Part shown: one piece after another, positions 51,632-62,325 of the stretch | Layout: each line of letters begins with the position of its first letter | Position numbering within the stretch: position 1 is the first letter of the stretch | NCBI GenBank assembly: GCA_035604335.1 | Contig: DATNIT010000165.1 | Location: forward strand, 1 to 64,000 | Length of the DNA: 64,000 nt | Direction of reading: 5' to 3' | Source: DASZHJ01 sp035604335 | Lineage (GTDB): Bacteria; Pseudomonadota; Alphaproteobacteria; ATCC43930; CGMCC-115725 | Translations under genes and position numbers: made by a program | The notes under the pieces: generated by a model | What the model was told of the DNA's origin: nothing | Database searches by the model: none | Seen by the model: the letters and a program-made list of their open reading frames with translations, nothing else

Positions 51632-52654
51632 TCAGCCCGGCGACCGTGCGAGGAGCCGCTTCAGGCGGGTTTCCGCCTGCCGGTCGCCCGCCGCGATCGC
51701 CTTGCGATACCACTCCGCCGCTAGTTGCGCGTCGCCGCGCACGCCGCGCACCCGCAACAGCTCGAGGATCGCGGGGTCGTAGGTCTGGCCCACGGCGGTC
51801 GCCGCCGCCGCGCTGCCCTGCTCCGCCGCGCGCTGGTAGAAGAGCCGCGCGGCCGCCACGTCTCCCGTCGCCAGCAACTCGTCGCCGCGCGCCAACAGCG
51901 CGTCGGCCTGCTGAGTATCGACCGGGGGATTGGCGCTCGGCGCCGGAGCCAAGGCCGCGACGGAGGCGGGCTCGACAGGGGTTTCCGCGACAGGGGCGGC
52001 CGGCGGCGGTGGCGGTTCGCTCGCGATCGGCGTCGGTGCGGACACAGTGGGCGGCGGCGCGAGCGCGACAGGCGCCGGCGCGGCAACGACGGGCGTCGGT
52101 GCCGGCGCGGGAACGGCTGGTGCGGGCGGCGGAGCCGGGAGCGCCGCAACGGGTTCGGCCGCCGCCTGCTGCGGAAGCGGCACCACGGGCGCGGCGGCGA
52201 TCGCCGCGGGTTCGGGTTGCGCGGCGGGCGGCGCGGCGCGGTGCCAGAGCGAGAGCACGAAGAGCGTCGTGGAGACCACCAGCGCAAGGCAGCCGAATCC
52301 CACGACGAAATTCACCGGCAGCGGCTTCGCGCTGCGCGTGGGCGCGAGGGGAGCCACCGGCGCTGGCGGTGGCGGCTCGACCTTGACGGGCGCCGCGCTC
52401 GGCTCCGTCTGCTGCTCATGATCGAAGGACCAATAAGACGGACGGAAGGTCGAGGCCGTGGCGGCGCCCTTGCTGTAGAGCACGCTCGGCGCGGCCGGCG
52501 CCTCGCCCGCGCGGTCCTCGCCGATCCGGCGCTTGGCGATCTGAATGACGGAAGCGCGCTCCGCCTCGGCGCGAGGGCCGGCATCGCCCGACGCGCCGCC
52601 TTTCGCCGCCAGGAGATCGGACAGCAGCTTCGCCCGCTTATCGGCGCCCGCCAT
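51632..52654 (-). CDS. Membrane-anchored Sel1-repeat-like protein
   Basis: 340 residues: cytoplasmic N-terminus (about 115), one membrane helix (VNFVVGFGCLALVVSTTLFV), a long Pro/Ala-rich periplasmic spacer (about 140-245), and a C-terminal helical repeat region ADALLARGDELLATGDVAAA, RLFYQRAAEQGSAAAATAVG, AAEWYRKAIAAGDRQAETRL, which resembles Sel1/TPR repeats. Probably a cell-envelope scaffold. Isolated; no family named with certainty. Confidence 0.75.
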   Translation of the reverse strand: MAGADKRAKLLSDLLAAKGGASGDAGPRAEAERASVIQIAKRRIGEDRAGEAPAAPSVLYSKGAATASTFRPSYWSFDHEQQTEPSAAPVKVEPPPPAPVAPLAPTRSAKPLPVNFVVGFGCLALVVSTTLFVLSLWHRAAPPAAQPEPAAIAAAPVVPLPQQAAAEPVAALPAPPPAPAVPAPAPTPVVAAPAPVALAPPPTVSAPTPIASEPPPPPAAPVAETPVEPASVAALAPAPSANPPVDTQQADALLARGDELLATGDVAAARLFYQRAAEQGSAAAATAVGQTYDPAILELLRVRGVRGDAQLAAEWYRKAIAAGDRQAETRLKRLLARSPG

Positions 52655-52844
52655 GACCGGGTCTCGGTTGATCGCTAGAGCTCATCCGGCCGACGATGAC
52701 GCCGAAATGCTGAATACTTTGTTAACGCGAAAGACCCGCTCTGTAGTTCCGTCAGAATTGAACGGTGTTTATTTCGCGATTTTAAGAAAATGTCGCCGGC
52801 ATTTTATGAATTGCACTTGCGGTCCCGTCGGCAGGCGCGGCGGC

Positions 52845-54674
<1,830 letters not shown>

Positions 54675-55053
54675 GGGGCGCAAAATGCAGGCGAACGGTT
54701 AAAGGACGGCGACAGCGTGCCGGAGGCCTTGGGGTTGCGGGGTTTGCCCGGAAACCGGGCACATCCCGGCGCCGGGCGCGGGTCTTATAGCGGGGAATTC
54801 TTCCCCAGTCGATGGGGTTCGCTCCGGCGGGAACCTCATGCGTCCTCCAACGCGCTCACTGTCGCTTGCGCAGGATGAGGTACTTTCTCTCGGTCCTCCT
54901 AATCCCCCTTATGCCGAGCCGTGAGCGCCACTCACAAGTCCAAGCACGCACCATTTCAGAGCCTCACCCCACAATCTTTCGCACCACCTCGGGGACTATG
55001 GTGGGAGTTTGTCGAGAGCCCTCGCCGGTCCCGGCCATGCTAGCGTCCTGGCC
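54675..55053. other. Divergent intergenic region with hairpin and decayed repeat
   Basis: 379 bp between typA (leftward) and the gene at 55054. It contains TGCCCGGAAACCGGGCA (54748-54764), a 7-bp perfect stem in the typA leader, and an eroded palindromic element (54838-54955). Otherwise no gene seen. Confidence 0.5.
54838..54955. repeat. GCGTCCTTCGA-type element, degenerate copy 4
   Basis: ATGCGTCCTCCAACGCGCTC and CTTGCGCAGGATGAGG recall the left half of copies 1-3, and CAAGCACGCACC recalls the right end, but symmetry is largely lost. Likely an old, decaying member. Confidence 0.5.
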
Positions 55054-55755
55054 ATGATCCTCGACCGCGTGACCATCACCGGCGCCGACGACCGCACCGA
55101 CCCCGCCGAGCTCGCCCGGCTGAGCCAGCGCTATCCCTTCGTGGAATGGGGCATCCTGATCTCGGAGGCCAAGACCGGAGCGCCGCGCCACCCAAGCCAG
55201 GAATGGCGGGAACGCCTGGCCGATATCGACGCCGGCGCCGCGCCCGGCCTGCGCCTCGCCGCCCACCTCGAGGGCTCGCTGTCGCGAAGAACCATGCTCG
55301 AGGGCAGCGACGAGTTCTTCACCGGCCCCTACCATGCCGAGATCTTCCGGCGCATCCAGCTCAACGGGTTCAGCTCGGTCGCCCGCACGGCGCGCTGCGA
55401 GATCATCAAACGCCGCGCCACGCATATGTTCGTCTTCCAGGTGCAGAGCGAGGAGGCCTATGCCGCCGCCGCGCGCCACGGCGCGTCGCGCGCCTCGAAT
55501 GTCGGCGTGCTCTTCGACAAGTCCGGCGGCAGGGGCGAGACTCCGGCCCAGTGGCCGGAACCGAGGTTCGATCTCTATACGGGCTTCGCGGGCGGCATCG
55601 CGCCGGGCAAGGTCGACGCGGTCTGCACGGCGATCCGCGGCTATCGCTTCGCGCCCTTCTGGATCGACATGGAAGCCAACGTCCGCACCGACGATAGCCT
55701 CGACCTCGGGAAGGTCGAGCTGGTCCTCGAGGAAGCGCAACGCTGGGTGCGCTGA
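55054..55755 (+). CDS. Conserved hypothetical protein, possible beta/alpha barrel
   Basis: 233 residues from ATG 55054. Begins MILDRVTITGADDRTDPAEL, with RYPFVEWGILISEAKTGAPR, a His-rich-free central part and RFDLYTGFAGGIAPGKVDAV, FAPFWIDMEANVRTDDSLDL. Alternating strand/helix pattern (WGILIS, LRLAAHLEG, MFVFQVQ, NVGVLFD, DLYTGFAGG, FWIDMEA) suggests a TrpF-like TIM barrel, but I cannot name a catalytic residue. Soluble, cytoplasmic. Isolated between typA and the cyclase gene. Confidence 0.7.
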   Translation: MILDRVTITGADDRTDPAELARLSQRYPFVEWGILISEAKTGAPRHPSQEWRERLADIDAGAAPGLRLAAHLEGSLSRRTMLEGSDEFFTGPYHAEIFRRIQLNGFSSVARTARCEIIKRRATHMFVFQVQSEEAYAAAARHGASRASNVGVLFDKSGGRGETPAQWPEPRFDLYTGFAGGIAPGKVDAVCTAIRGYRFAPFWIDMEANVRTDDSLDLGKVELVLEEAQRWVR

Positions 55756-55788
55756 GAGGCCGTGGTTGGGGCTCGCCGCGAAGGCCGG

Positions 55789-58700
55789 TCAAGTCAGGTT
55801 GGCCAGCACCTCCGCCGCGTCCTTCAGGTCGGGCGTGTCCAGCCCCTCGGTGAACCATTCGTAGACCGGCGCCAGCAGATCGCGGGCCTCGCCGCGCCGA
55901 CCCTGGCGATCGAGCAGCCGGGCGAGGCTGGTCGCGGCGCGCAATTCCAGTGATTTCGCTTCCTGGCCGCGGGCGACATCGAGGCTGGCGCGCAAGCAGG
56001 CTTCGGCGCCATCATCGCGGTGGGCGCACAGCACCTCTCCCTTGAGGTGGAGAGTCCCGGCGAGCCACATCTGGTCGCGCGAGATCGCCTCGCGCTCGGC
56101 GACTTCCAGCGCCCGGATGCCGTCCTGAATCAAGCCAGCGCCGATCTCCGCCTCGGCCAGCATGGTGGCGAACAGCCCCGTCAATACATGCGCCATCGCG
56201 TTGTATCTGCCTACCGCCTGCCGCAACTCGGGCAGAGCCTCCTCGAAGCGAGCACACTGGGCCAACGCCCAGCCTTGCATGATTTCGCCAACGGCTTGGT
56301 AGAGCGTCAGGCCGTGCTCCCGCCCCAGCGCGGTCAGGCGCTCGCCGCATTCAAGAACCATCGGGGCATCGCGGCGGAAGTAGTGGATGATCCCGGCGAA
56401 CCATAGCGCGTGCCCGGCGCTCGGCTCATGCGATAGCGTTCCCGCAAGCTCAATCCCGTCGCGGGCGCTCCGCGCGGCCTGATCGGGATATCCGAGTAGC
56501 CACAGGGTCACCGCGCCGAGCCCGGAGGCGCAGACGCCGGGGTCGTGACCGCCATAGATTAGGGCGTGGCCACGGTGCCGGTCGCGATCGTAGAGCTTGA
56601 GGCCCTCGCGCACATGCTCACGGCTTTCGATCAGCCTTCCGCGCCACATCACGGTCGCCCAGGCCGAGTGATGCGCCTGCAAGCGAAGCTCGGGATCGCC
56701 GAGCAATTCCGCCACTCGGGACAACTCATGAGTCAATGTCTCGCGCCCTGCTAGGTCCTCCGCGTCATGGGAGAGCCACAATCCCCAGACGGCGGCAAAA
56801 CGCGCGCGATCATCACCTAATTCCTCTGCGATAGAGCGGGCGCGCTGATAGGCGCCTATCGCTCGTGGCGAAACGAAGCCGTGGACGGACATCAGCGCCG
56901 GCCCGAGCGCCAATTGCAGCGCCAGCTCCTGCCGATTGCGCTCGGGCGTTTCCGGCAGCTCCTTGAGACCGGCGATGCCGCGCGAGAGATGCGCCACCGC
57001 CTCGACATTGGCCGAGCGCTGCGCGGCGCGACGGCCGGCTTCCAGCCAGCAGGCGACGGCGCCCTGGGGATCGCCGGCTTCGGCGAGGTGATGCGCCAGC
57101 ACCTCCGGCGCGCGCTCGGCGATCTCCTTGTAGCGCTCCCGGATCGCCGCGGCGATCCGCGCGTGCAGAGCCTGGCGCGGTCCCCGCAGCAGGCTGCCAT
57201 AGGCGGTGTCCTGCACCAGCGCGTGCTTGAACTGATAGTCGGCCGCGGGCGGAATGCCGCGCTGGAACACCAGGCCCGCGCCAACCAGACGGGCGAGCGC
57301 CTCTTGCGTCTCGACGGCGCCGCGGGGTGCCGCCGCCAGCAGCAACTCGTGAGAGAAGTCGCGGCCGATCGCGGCACCCGCTTGCGCGACTTCGCGGGCG
57401 GCCTGGCCGAGCCGGTCGAGCCGCGCCATCAGCGAGGCCTGCAAGGTCGGCGGCACCGAGAGGCGAGCGCCGGGGATCGCCGCGATCGTGCCACGCGCCG
57501 CGTCCGGGCTGGACGCCGCTTCGAGGACAACCTTGGTCACCTCCTCGAGGAACAACGGCACGCCGTCGGTGCGCTCGACGATCTCGTCGATGATGTCGGC
57601 GGGCAGCGCCGCCGAATTGGCCAGCAGCTCACGCACCAGCGCCGTACCCTCGCGTCGGCCGAGCCGCGACAACGCCAGCATCGTCACATGGGGCAGTCCG
57701 GCCCAGGGCGCCTGAAACTCCGGCCGGAACGTCGCGATCACCAGGACGGGCAGCCTCTCGGCGCGCGCAATGGTGCGATCGAGCAGCTCGCGCGTCGTGG
57801 GATCGATCCAATGAATGTCCTCGAACACCATCAGCACCGGTTGCCGGCGAGCCAGACCTTCGAGCACACGCAGCAGCGCCGCGAAGGTCAGCTCCTTCTT
57901 GCGCTGCGGCGGCAACTGAAGCCGCGGCGAGGCCGGAATGTCCGGAAGCGATAGCAACTCCGCGACAAGCGGCAGATCATCCGGCGCGGCGCTGCCGCCG
58001 AGCAAGGTGGCGAGCTTCTCGAGTCTTGCCGCCGGCGAATCGGTGCGCGCGAAGCCCGCCGCGCGCTCGAGATGGGCGATCACCGGATAAAGCGCGCTGT
58101 CCTGGTGGTGCGGCGAGCAGAAGTAGCGCAGTCGCGTCGGCGCCTCGGCGGCAAGCCGCTCGGTCAGGGCCTCGATCAATCGCGACTTGCCGATCCCCGG
58201 CTCGGCCGAAAGCAGCACGACGCGGCCCTCGCCGGTCTTGGCGTGGCTCCAGCGCCGCAACAGCAGGTCGAGCTCTTCCTCGCGCCCGACCAGAGGCGTC
58301 TCGCCGGTGCGGAACGCGGCGAACCGGCTTTCGACCCCGCTCTCGCCCGCGACGCGCCAGGCGCGTTGCGGGTCGGCAAAGCCCTTCAAGCTCTGCGGCC
58401 CGAGATCGTGCACCTCGAAGAGCGCGCCGATCTGCCGGCGCGTCGCGTCGGCGATGATCACCGCATTCGGCTCGGCGAGCGCCTGCAGGCGCGCCGCGAG
58501 GTTCGGCGTCTCGCCGACCACTGCCTGCTCCTGCGCCGCGCCCGAGCCCAAGAGGTCGCCGACCACGACGAGGCCGGTGGCGATGCCGATGCGCACCCGC
58601 GGCGGCGCGTGCACCGAGACCGGCAGCTGTGCGACGGCCTCAGCGATGGCGAGCCCGGCGCGGACCGAGCGCTCCGCGTCGTCCTCATGCGCCTGGGGAT

Positions 58701-59166
58701 AGCCGAAATAGGCCAAGACGCCATCGCCCATGTACTTGGCGACAAAACCACCGTGGCGGGTCAGCGCATCGCTCGCCGCGCGATGATAGGCGGCGATGAT
58801 CTCGCGCAGATCCTCCGGGTCGAGCCTCCCGGCCAGCTCGGTCGATCCCACGAGATCGCAGAACAAGACGGTGAGCTGGCGGCGCTCGGCGGTGGCGCCG
58901 GCGGCGGGTCCGGATCGAAGGGATTTCTCTGGCGATGCTCCCTCCGGTTTCGATGCGCCGTCAGAGGAAGATGCCGGACCCTGACGCAGGGCCGCGATCG
59001 CGGCGAGCAGCTTGCGGCGGTGCCCGATCGATGTCACGCCCAGGCCGATCAGATCATCGGCCGTCAACTCCGGCAGAATCGCGCCGTCGATGTCGTTGTC
59101 GCGGAACGCCTGCGCGTATTGTCCGAGGCCGAGCCCGCCGAGCCAAACGGCTACATCGCCAATCAT
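55789..59166 (-). CDS. SAM-domain / class III cyclase / AAA ATPase / TPR protein
   Basis: 1125 residues. N-terminal sterile-alpha-motif (VAVWLGGLGLGQYAQAFRDN to LGVTSIGHRRKLLAAIAAL, 5-62); class III nucleotidyl cyclase (about 90-270; metal-binding Asp in LTVLFCDLVGSTELAGRL and in AKYMGDGVLAYFGYPQA); AAA/STAND ATPase with GREEELDLLLRRW, Walker A SAEPGIGKSRLIEAL (about 322) and VLMVFEDIHWIDPTTRELLD; then TPR-like helical repeats to the end. Probably makes cAMP under control of an ATP-driven, protein-sensing module. The architecture is common in soil alphaproteobacteria. Ligand and cyclic nucleotide target unknown. Confidence 0.92.
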   Translation of the reverse strand: MIGDVAVWLGGLGLGQYAQAFRDNDIDGAILPELTADDLIGLGVTSIGHRRKLLAAIAALRQGPASSSDGASKPEGASPEKSLRSGPAAGATAERRQLTVLFCDLVGSTELAGRLDPEDLREIIAAYHRAASDALTRHGGFVAKYMGDGVLAYFGYPQAHEDDAERSVRAGLAIAEAVAQLPVSVHAPPRVRIGIATGLVVVGDLLGSGAAQEQAVVGETPNLAARLQALAEPNAVIIADATRRQIGALFEVHDLGPQSLKGFADPQRAWRVAGESGVESRFAAFRTGETPLVGREEELDLLLRRWSHAKTGEGRVVLLSAEPGIGKSRLIEALTERLAAEAPTRLRYFCSPHHQDSALYPVIAHLERAAGFARTDSPAARLEKLATLLGGSAAPDDLPLVAELLSLPDIPASPRLQLPPQRKKELTFAALLRVLEGLARRQPVLMVFEDIHWIDPTTRELLDRTIARAERLPVLVIATFRPEFQAPWAGLPHVTMLALSRLGRREGTALVRELLANSAALPADIIDEIVERTDGVPLFLEEVTKVVLEAASSPDAARGTIAAIPGARLSVPPTLQASLMARLDRLGQAAREVAQAGAAIGRDFSHELLLAAAPRGAVETQEALARLVGAGLVFQRGIPPAADYQFKHALVQDTAYGSLLRGPRQALHARIAAAIRERYKEIAERAPEVLAHHLAEAGDPQGAVACWLEAGRRAAQRSANVEAVAHLSRGIAGLKELPETPERNRQELALQLALGPALMSVHGFVSPRAIGAYQRARSIAEELGDDRARFAAVWGLWLSHDAEDLAGRETLTHELSRVAELLGDPELRLQAHHSAWATVMWRGRLIESREHVREGLKLYDRDRHRGHALIYGGHDPGVCASGLGAVTLWLLGYPDQAARSARDGIELAGTLSHEPSAGHALWFAGIIHYFRRDAPMVLECGERLTALGREHGLTLYQAVGEIMQGWALAQCARFEEALPELRQAVGRYNAMAHVLTGLFATMLAEAEIGAGLIQDGIRALEVAEREAISRDQMWLAGTLHLKGEVLCAHRDDGAEACLRASLDVARGQEAKSLELRAATSLARLLDRQGRRGEARDLLAPVYEWFTEGLDTPDLKDAAEVLANLT

Positions 59167-59207
59167 GCCGCCGATCTCCCCACGGGCCTGACCTCGAGCG
59201 GGCGGCG

Positions 59208-60203
59208 CTAAGCCAAGCCCGCCGCCGCCGCGAGCTCCTTCAGCGGGCGCTCGGGGCGCGCGCCGATGTGGCTGATGATCTCGGCGGCGCAGAGGCTGCC
59301 GAGGCGGCCGCAGACCTCGAGCGGGCGGCCTCGGGTGACGCCGTAGAGAAATCCGCTGGCATAGAGGTCGCCGGCTCCGGTGGTGTCGACCACCTGGGCA
59401 ACAGGCGCGGGCGGAACCTCGTGGCGCGCGCTGCCCGAGACGACGATGGAGCCCTTGGCGCTGCGGGTCAGCACGGCGATCTCGCAGTCGCGCGCGGCGG
59501 CACGCGTGGCGGCCTGAAAATCGCTGGTCTCATAGAGCGAGCCGATCTCGATCTCGTTGGCGAAGAGGATGTCGACGTGATCGGCGATCAGCTTGCGGAA
59601 ATCCGCGCGGTGGCGCTCGACGCAGAACGGGTCCGAGAGCGAGAGGCTGACCTTGCGGCCGGCGCCGTGGGCGATCTCCGCCGCGGTACGGAGCGCTGCC
59701 TTCGCGCGCGGCGGATCGAAGAGATAGCCCTCGAGATAGAGCACCTTGGCGCTCTCGATCAGCGCGTGGTCGAGGTCCTCGGGCCCGAGCTCGACGCAGG
59801 CGCCGAGGTAGGTGTTCATGGTGCGCTGCGCGTCCGGCGTCACCAGGATGAGGCAGCGCGCGGTGGAGGGGCCCGAGCTCGCGGCGCGCATCCGATAGGT
59901 GACGCCCGCCGAGGTGATGTCGTGGCGGAACACCTGGCCCAGCTGGTCGTCGCGGATCTGCCCGATATAGGCCGCGCGCGCACCCAGCGAGGCGAGCCCC
60001 GCCATGGTGTTGGCGACCGAGCCGCCCGACATCTCCACGCCCGGTCCCATCTCCGCGTAGAGCCGGTCGGCCTGGATGGCGTCGATCAGCCGCGTGGTGC
60101 CCTTGACCAACCCGCGCCGGCCCAGGAAAGCCTCGTCCGCGTGGGCGATCACGTCGACAATGGCGTTGCCAATGCCGACGACATCGTGGACTGCGCTGGC
60201 CAT
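59208..60203 (-). CDS. Adenosine kinase-like PfkB-family kinase
   Basis: 331 residues from ATG 60203. PfkB signatures: DVVGIGNAIVDVIAHADEAF, MSGGSVANTMAGLASLGARA and VDTTGAGDLYASGFLYGVTR (catalytic Asp of the DTTGAGD loop). Layout and the SGGSVANT motif match bacterial adenosine kinases (and ribokinase-like sugar kinases). Phosphorylates adenosine or a related nucleoside/sugar; salvage role likely. Confidence 0.88.
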   Translation of the reverse strand: MASAVHDVVGIGNAIVDVIAHADEAFLGRRGLVKGTTRLIDAIQADRLYAEMGPGVEMSGGSVANTMAGLASLGARAAYIGQIRDDQLGQVFRHDITSAGVTYRMRAASSGPSTARCLILVTPDAQRTMNTYLGACVELGPEDLDHALIESAKVLYLEGYLFDPPRAKAALRTAAEIAHGAGRKVSLSLSDPFCVERHRADFRKLIADHVDILFANEIEIGSLYETSDFQAATRAAARDCEIAVLTRSAKGSIVVSGSARHEVPPAPVAQVVDTTGAGDLYASGFLYGVTRGRPLEVCGRLGSLCAAEIISHIGARPERPLKELAAAAGLA

Positions 60204-60304
60204 GGGCGGAAGGGCTCTCGGAAGGAGTGGAGTGCCGGAGTATAAGGGCGAGTCGCGCGGTGGCAAGATCGCATCCCCGCCGTCTCGTCGTTCTCCGGAG
60301 CCCG

Positions 60305-61021
60305 ATGCCGCCTCTCCTCGCCACGGTCTCGCAGGCCTTTCGCGATGCCTTCGCGCCCGCGCAGCGGCGGGCGCTTATCGGCAGCATTTTGTCGACGCTG
60401 GCGGTCTTCGCGGGCCTCCACCTCGCCGTCTCCTGGGCGATCGAGCACGTCCGTCCGGAGAAGCATCCCTGGCTCCTGTGGCCGCTCGAGATCCTCGGGA
60501 ACTTCGCGATCCTGGCTCTCACCTGGTTGCTGTTCCCGGCGGTGGCGACCGCGATTCTGAGCCTGTTTCTCGATCGTGTGCTCGCGCGACTCGAGGCGCA
60601 GCATTACCCCGGCCTGCCCCCGAGCGCGGGCATGCCCCTTGGCGCCGTGCTCGCGAGCGGCGGCCGGCTCCTCGGCCTCACGATCGGCCTCAACCTGCTG
60701 GCGCTGCCCATTTATTTGCTGGCACCGGCGATAAATCCCCTTCTTTTCTACGGTGTTAACGGGTATCTTCTGGGGCGGGAGTATTTCGATTTGGTCGCGC
60801 TTCGCCGGCTTGACGGCGTCGCGGCGACGGCGCTCTGGCGTGAGCGTCGTGGGCGCTGGCTCCTTGCCGGTGTCGCGATTGCAGCGCTGCTGTCGCTGCC
60901 GATCGTCAACTTGGCAGCCCCGTTGGTGGCGGCAGCCTTCATGCTGCATCTCGTGACGGAGGCGAGCGGATTGGCCGCTTCAAGCGGGCACGACCGGCCG
61001 AAGACTTTTTCAACGGGGTGA
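60305..61021 (+). CDS. EI24-domain integral membrane protein
   Basis: 238 residues from ATG 60305. Four to five membrane helices: LIGSILSTLAVFAGLHLAVS, PLEILGNFAILALTWLLFPA, LLGLTIGLNLLALPIYLLAP and WLLAGVAIAALLSLPIVNLA. The segment INPLLFYGVNGYLLGREYFD is the EI24/CysZ-like signature (NGYLLGREYFELVA). CysZ relatives are sulfate channels; most EI24 members are uncharacterised. 6 bp before the bactofilin gene, so probably one operon. Confidence 0.85.
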   Translation: MPPLLATVSQAFRDAFAPAQRRALIGSILSTLAVFAGLHLAVSWAIEHVRPEKHPWLLWPLEILGNFAILALTWLLFPAVATAILSLFLDRVLARLEAQHYPGLPPSAGMPLGAVLASGGRLLGLTIGLNLLALPIYLLAPAINPLLFYGVNGYLLGREYFDLVALRRLDGVAATALWRERRGRWLLAGVAIAALLSLPIVNLAAPLVAAAFMLHLVTEASGLAASSGHDRPKTFSTG

Positions 61022-61027
61022 AGCACG

Positions 61028-61699
61028 ATGTTCCGCAGGAAGAGACCAGAGGGCGACACACAGAAGAGCGTGCCCGACGCGTTGGAGGAGTTGGAGCTGC
61101 CGGTGAAGCCGGGCGCGCGTCCGGCCCCCGCCGCGGCGACGGTGCCGCTGCGTCCGCCGGTGATACCGCCGCGCGCGCCGAGTGACGCCTTGCGCCCGAT
61201 CGCGGAGCCCGCGCGCCGCGCCGAGGCGGCACCGCCGCCACCGATGATGACACCGGCGCCGGCGCCCGCTCCGTCGCCGGGCTTGCCCACGCGCCGCGAG
61301 GCGGAGCTGCGCAAGCTCATCGTCGGCCGCGAGATCTCCCTTGCCGGCGAGATCACCTCGTGCGACCGGCTGGTGGTCGAAGGCAGCGTCGAGGCCAATC
61401 TCGCGAACTGCCGCGACATCGAGATCTCCGATACCGGCGTCTACAAGGGCTCGGCCTCGATCGAGGATGCCGAGATCCGCGGACGCTTCGACGGTGTCTT
61501 GAATGTGCGCCGCCGGCTTCTGATCCGCGCCAGCGGAAGGGTCACCGGCACGGTGCGCTACGGCCAGCTCGAGATCGAGTGCGGCGGACAGATCTCCGGC
61601 GACGTACAAGCGCAGCCCACGACCAACGAACTGCCGCCCAGCCTGATCGAGACGCGGCCGCTGATCGAGACGCCCAGCGAAAGCGATCTCGTGGAGTAG
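61028..61699 (+). CDS. Bactofilin
   Basis: 223 residues: Pro/Ala-rich disordered N-terminus (about 1-90) and a bactofilin beta-helix (IVGREISLAGEITSCDRLVV, EGSVEANLANCRDIEISDTG, YKGSASIEDAEIRGRFDGVL, GQLEIECGGQISGDVQAQPT). Bactofilins polymerise without nucleotides into membrane-associated scaffolds for cell shape, stalks or polar organisation. Starts 6 bp after the EI24 gene. Confidence 0.93.
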   Translation: MFRRKRPEGDTQKSVPDALEELELPVKPGARPAPAAATVPLRPPVIPPRAPSDALRPIAEPARRAEAAPPPPMMTPAPAPAPSPGLPTRREAELRKLIVGREISLAGEITSCDRLVVEGSVEANLANCRDIEISDTGVYKGSASIEDAEIRGRFDGVLNVRRRLLIRASGRVTGTVRYGQLEIECGGQISGDVQAQPTTNELPPSLIETRPLIETPSESDLVE

Positions 61700-61748
61700 A
61701 CGTCGGCGGCGCCCCAGGAGGGGCGCGCCGATCGCATAGGGGGAGTCG

Positions 61749-62156
61749 ATGGCGTGCCGAGCCCGGCCGCGCCGATTTTCCATCATCCTCTCGGGGTTTT
61801 TGATTGCGAGCGCACTGGGCGCCCTCATGGGCGCGTGCGCCCGAGTTGAACCGTTACCCGCCCAGACCGCGCCGCCGGCGCAGCCCGCGGGCCTCCCTTC
61901 CGATGTCGAGAAGCTTCGCGGCTTGACCGCTCCCGAGCTGGCGCGGCTCTTGGGCGAGCCCGATTTCGTCCGCCAAGAGCCGCCCGCCGTCGTCTGGCAA
62001 TATCGCGGCACCGACTGCGTGCTCGATCTCTTTCTTTATAGGAGCGCCGACGATCTTCGGGTCGCCTATGCCGAGACGCGCGACCGCGGCGCCGCCCGGA
62101 TCCCGCAGTCCGAGTGCTACGCCGATCTGGTCGCGGCCCGCGCGCGGCCGCTCTGA
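61749..62156 (+). CDS. Small exported protein, probable lipoprotein
   Basis: 135 residues. Hydrophobic N-terminus FSIILSGFLIASALGALMGA followed by Cys (about 30) as a borderline lipobox; mature part has TAPELARLLGEPDFVRQEPP, VVWQYRGTDCVLDLFLYRSA and two cysteines. The 'LLGEPD...R.E.....WQY' pattern is seen in small alphaproteobacterial lipoproteins of the SmpA/OmlA-like kind; family not certain. Follows bactofilin by 49 bp. Confidence 0.75.
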   Translation: MACRARPRRFSIILSGFLIASALGALMGACARVEPLPAQTAPPAQPAGLPSDVEKLRGLTAPELARLLGEPDFVRQEPPAVVWQYRGTDCVLDLFLYRSADDLRVAYAETRDRGAARIPQSECYADLVAARARPL

Positions 62157-62186
62157 GCCAATGCTTTTAAGAGTCTTCGGCCGCAA

Positions 62187-62325
62187 GCCTCCCACCCCAC
62201 CCTCCCCCTCGAGGGGGGAGGGGCGAGTTCACGGGGTCGAGATTCTCTTTCTCAAAGAACCTCGCGTTCCAGGCAACCTCTTGCGCCCCTCCCCCCTTGA
62301 GGGGGAGGGTAGGGCGGGGGGTTGG
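62187..62325. repeat. Palindromic repeat copy I, at the 3' end of nth
   Basis: CTCCCACCCCACCCTCCCCCTC at the left pairs with GAGGGGGAGGGTAGGGCGGGG at the right. The nth stop codon (62229) lies in its middle, so the right arm codes the last residues of endonuclease III as RQPPALPSPSRGEGRK. Confidence 0.9.

Noticed and set aside
54748..54764. TGCCCGGAAACCGGGCA stem as a riboswitch or tRNA remnant
   Set aside because: Only a 7-bp hairpin in the typA leader; no conserved RNA family pattern and no T-run.
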